NCBI RefSeq assembly: GCF_900115905.1
Contig: NZ_FOYD01000001.1
Location: forward strand, 609,024-673,023
Origin: Halopseudomonas formosensis
GTDB lineage: Bacteria > Pseudomonadota > Gammaproteobacteria > Pseudomonadales > Pseudomonadaceae
Direction: 5' to 3'
DNA length: 64,000 nucleotides
This document shows positions 63,804 to 64,000 of this stretch, piece by piece. The position numbers and the translations under genes are program-made. Numbering within the stretch: position 1 is the stretch's first letter; each line of letters opens with the position of its first letter. The notes beneath the pieces were generated by a model. The model was not told the origin of the DNA. It made no database searches and worked only from the letters and a program-made list of their open reading frames with translations.

Positions 63804-64000
63804 ATGTTTTCCCCCGCCAATGAAGCCCACTTCACCCTGGACCTGCCCGGCCTCGAGCACGACTTCCGGGTGCTGTCGTTCCGCGCTCACGAAGCCATCA
63901 GCCAGTGCTACCGCATCGAACTGCAGCTGGTCAGTGACCAGCCGGACCTGGATCTGGAGGCCCTGCTGCAGCGCAATGCCTGGCTGGGTATTCAGCATGG
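63804..64000 (+). CDS. vgrG: Type VI secretion spike protein VgrG, N-terminal part (partial)
   Basis: The window ends 65 codons into this gene. The visible start, MFSPANEAHFTLDLPGLEHD, then DFRVLSFRAHEAISQCYRIE and NAWLGIQH, is the N-terminal phage gp27-like domain of VgrG (TssI), the tip of the type VI secretion system. AAGGA lies just upstream. The effector-bearing C-terminus and any neighbouring effector and immunity genes are outside the window. The 264-base gap before it shows no supported gene. Confidence 0.85.
   Translation, partial: MFSPANEAHFTLDLPGLEHDFRVLSFRAHEAISQCYRIELQLVSDQPDLDLEALLQRNAWLGIQH

Overview
The window reads as a chromosomal segment of a high-GC gammaproteobacterium of the Pseudomonas lineage. 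The evidence is the fdxA-mutS-cinA/pncC-recA-recX block, a sulfonate locus in the order ssuE-A-D-C-B-F followed by a second transporter and lsfA (the order I recall from P. aeruginosa PAO1), paired OprD-type porins, braC/liv-type transport genes, and a PhaG/RhlA-family hydrolase. No rRNA, tRNA, CRISPR array, integrase or transposase was recognised.

Region 1 (about 2.0-26.85 kb) is a catabolic island that looks steroid-specific. A tight operon (2006-8370) carries an HsaA-like flavin monooxygenase, a KstD-family FAD dehydrogenase, a 3beta/17beta-hydroxysteroid-dehydrogenase-like SDR, a KshB-like ferredoxin-type reductase and a FadD3-like CoA ligase, followed by a DUF1302/DUF1329 envelope pair. 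A second operon (21118-26848) carries an SDR, then a MaoC-DUF35 fusion, an acyl-CoA dehydrogenase, a small MaoC protein, a thiolase-like aldolase and a second acyl-CoA dehydrogenase. This is the gene set of the mycobacterial igr operon (ChsH2, ChsE1, ChsH1, Ltp2, ChsE2), which removes the last three-carbon side chain from the steroid nucleus. Between the two lies a unit of unknown substrate (11768-20117): a DAO-type FAD oxidoreductase, an MFS carrier, a LuxR-type regulator, a saccharopine-dehydrogenase-like protein and a second DUF1302/DUF1329 pair. The island ends at a strong 17-bp terminator next to fdxA.

Region 2 (26.9-32.3 kb) is housekeeping: fdxA (with a Fur-like box upstream), mutS, pncC/cinA, recA (with a LexA box) and recX.

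Region 3 (32.4-47.4 kb) is organosulfur scavenging. It holds the complete ssu operon with a Mop-like SsuF, a second sulfonate/sulfate-ester-type ABC transporter, the 1-Cys peroxiredoxin LsfA, a divergent sulfonate-binding protein with an SfnB/DszC-like monooxygenase, and an OprD porin. AT-rich upstream regions of ssuE, lsfA and this porin share similar motifs, which suggests one sulfur-starvation regulon. A serine hydrolase, a YkvA-like protein and another OprD porin follow.

Region 4 (47.5-64.0 kb) is mixed chromosomal content: an M48 lipoprotein protease, a Cache-domain chemoreceptor, a SRAP-family protein that appears to have lost all four catalytic residues, an acyltransferase, envelope lipoproteins, a REP-like repeat cluster, a complete branched-chain amino-acid ABC operon, SDR, PhaG-like and ribosome-hibernation genes, and the start of a VgrG spike protein at the right edge.
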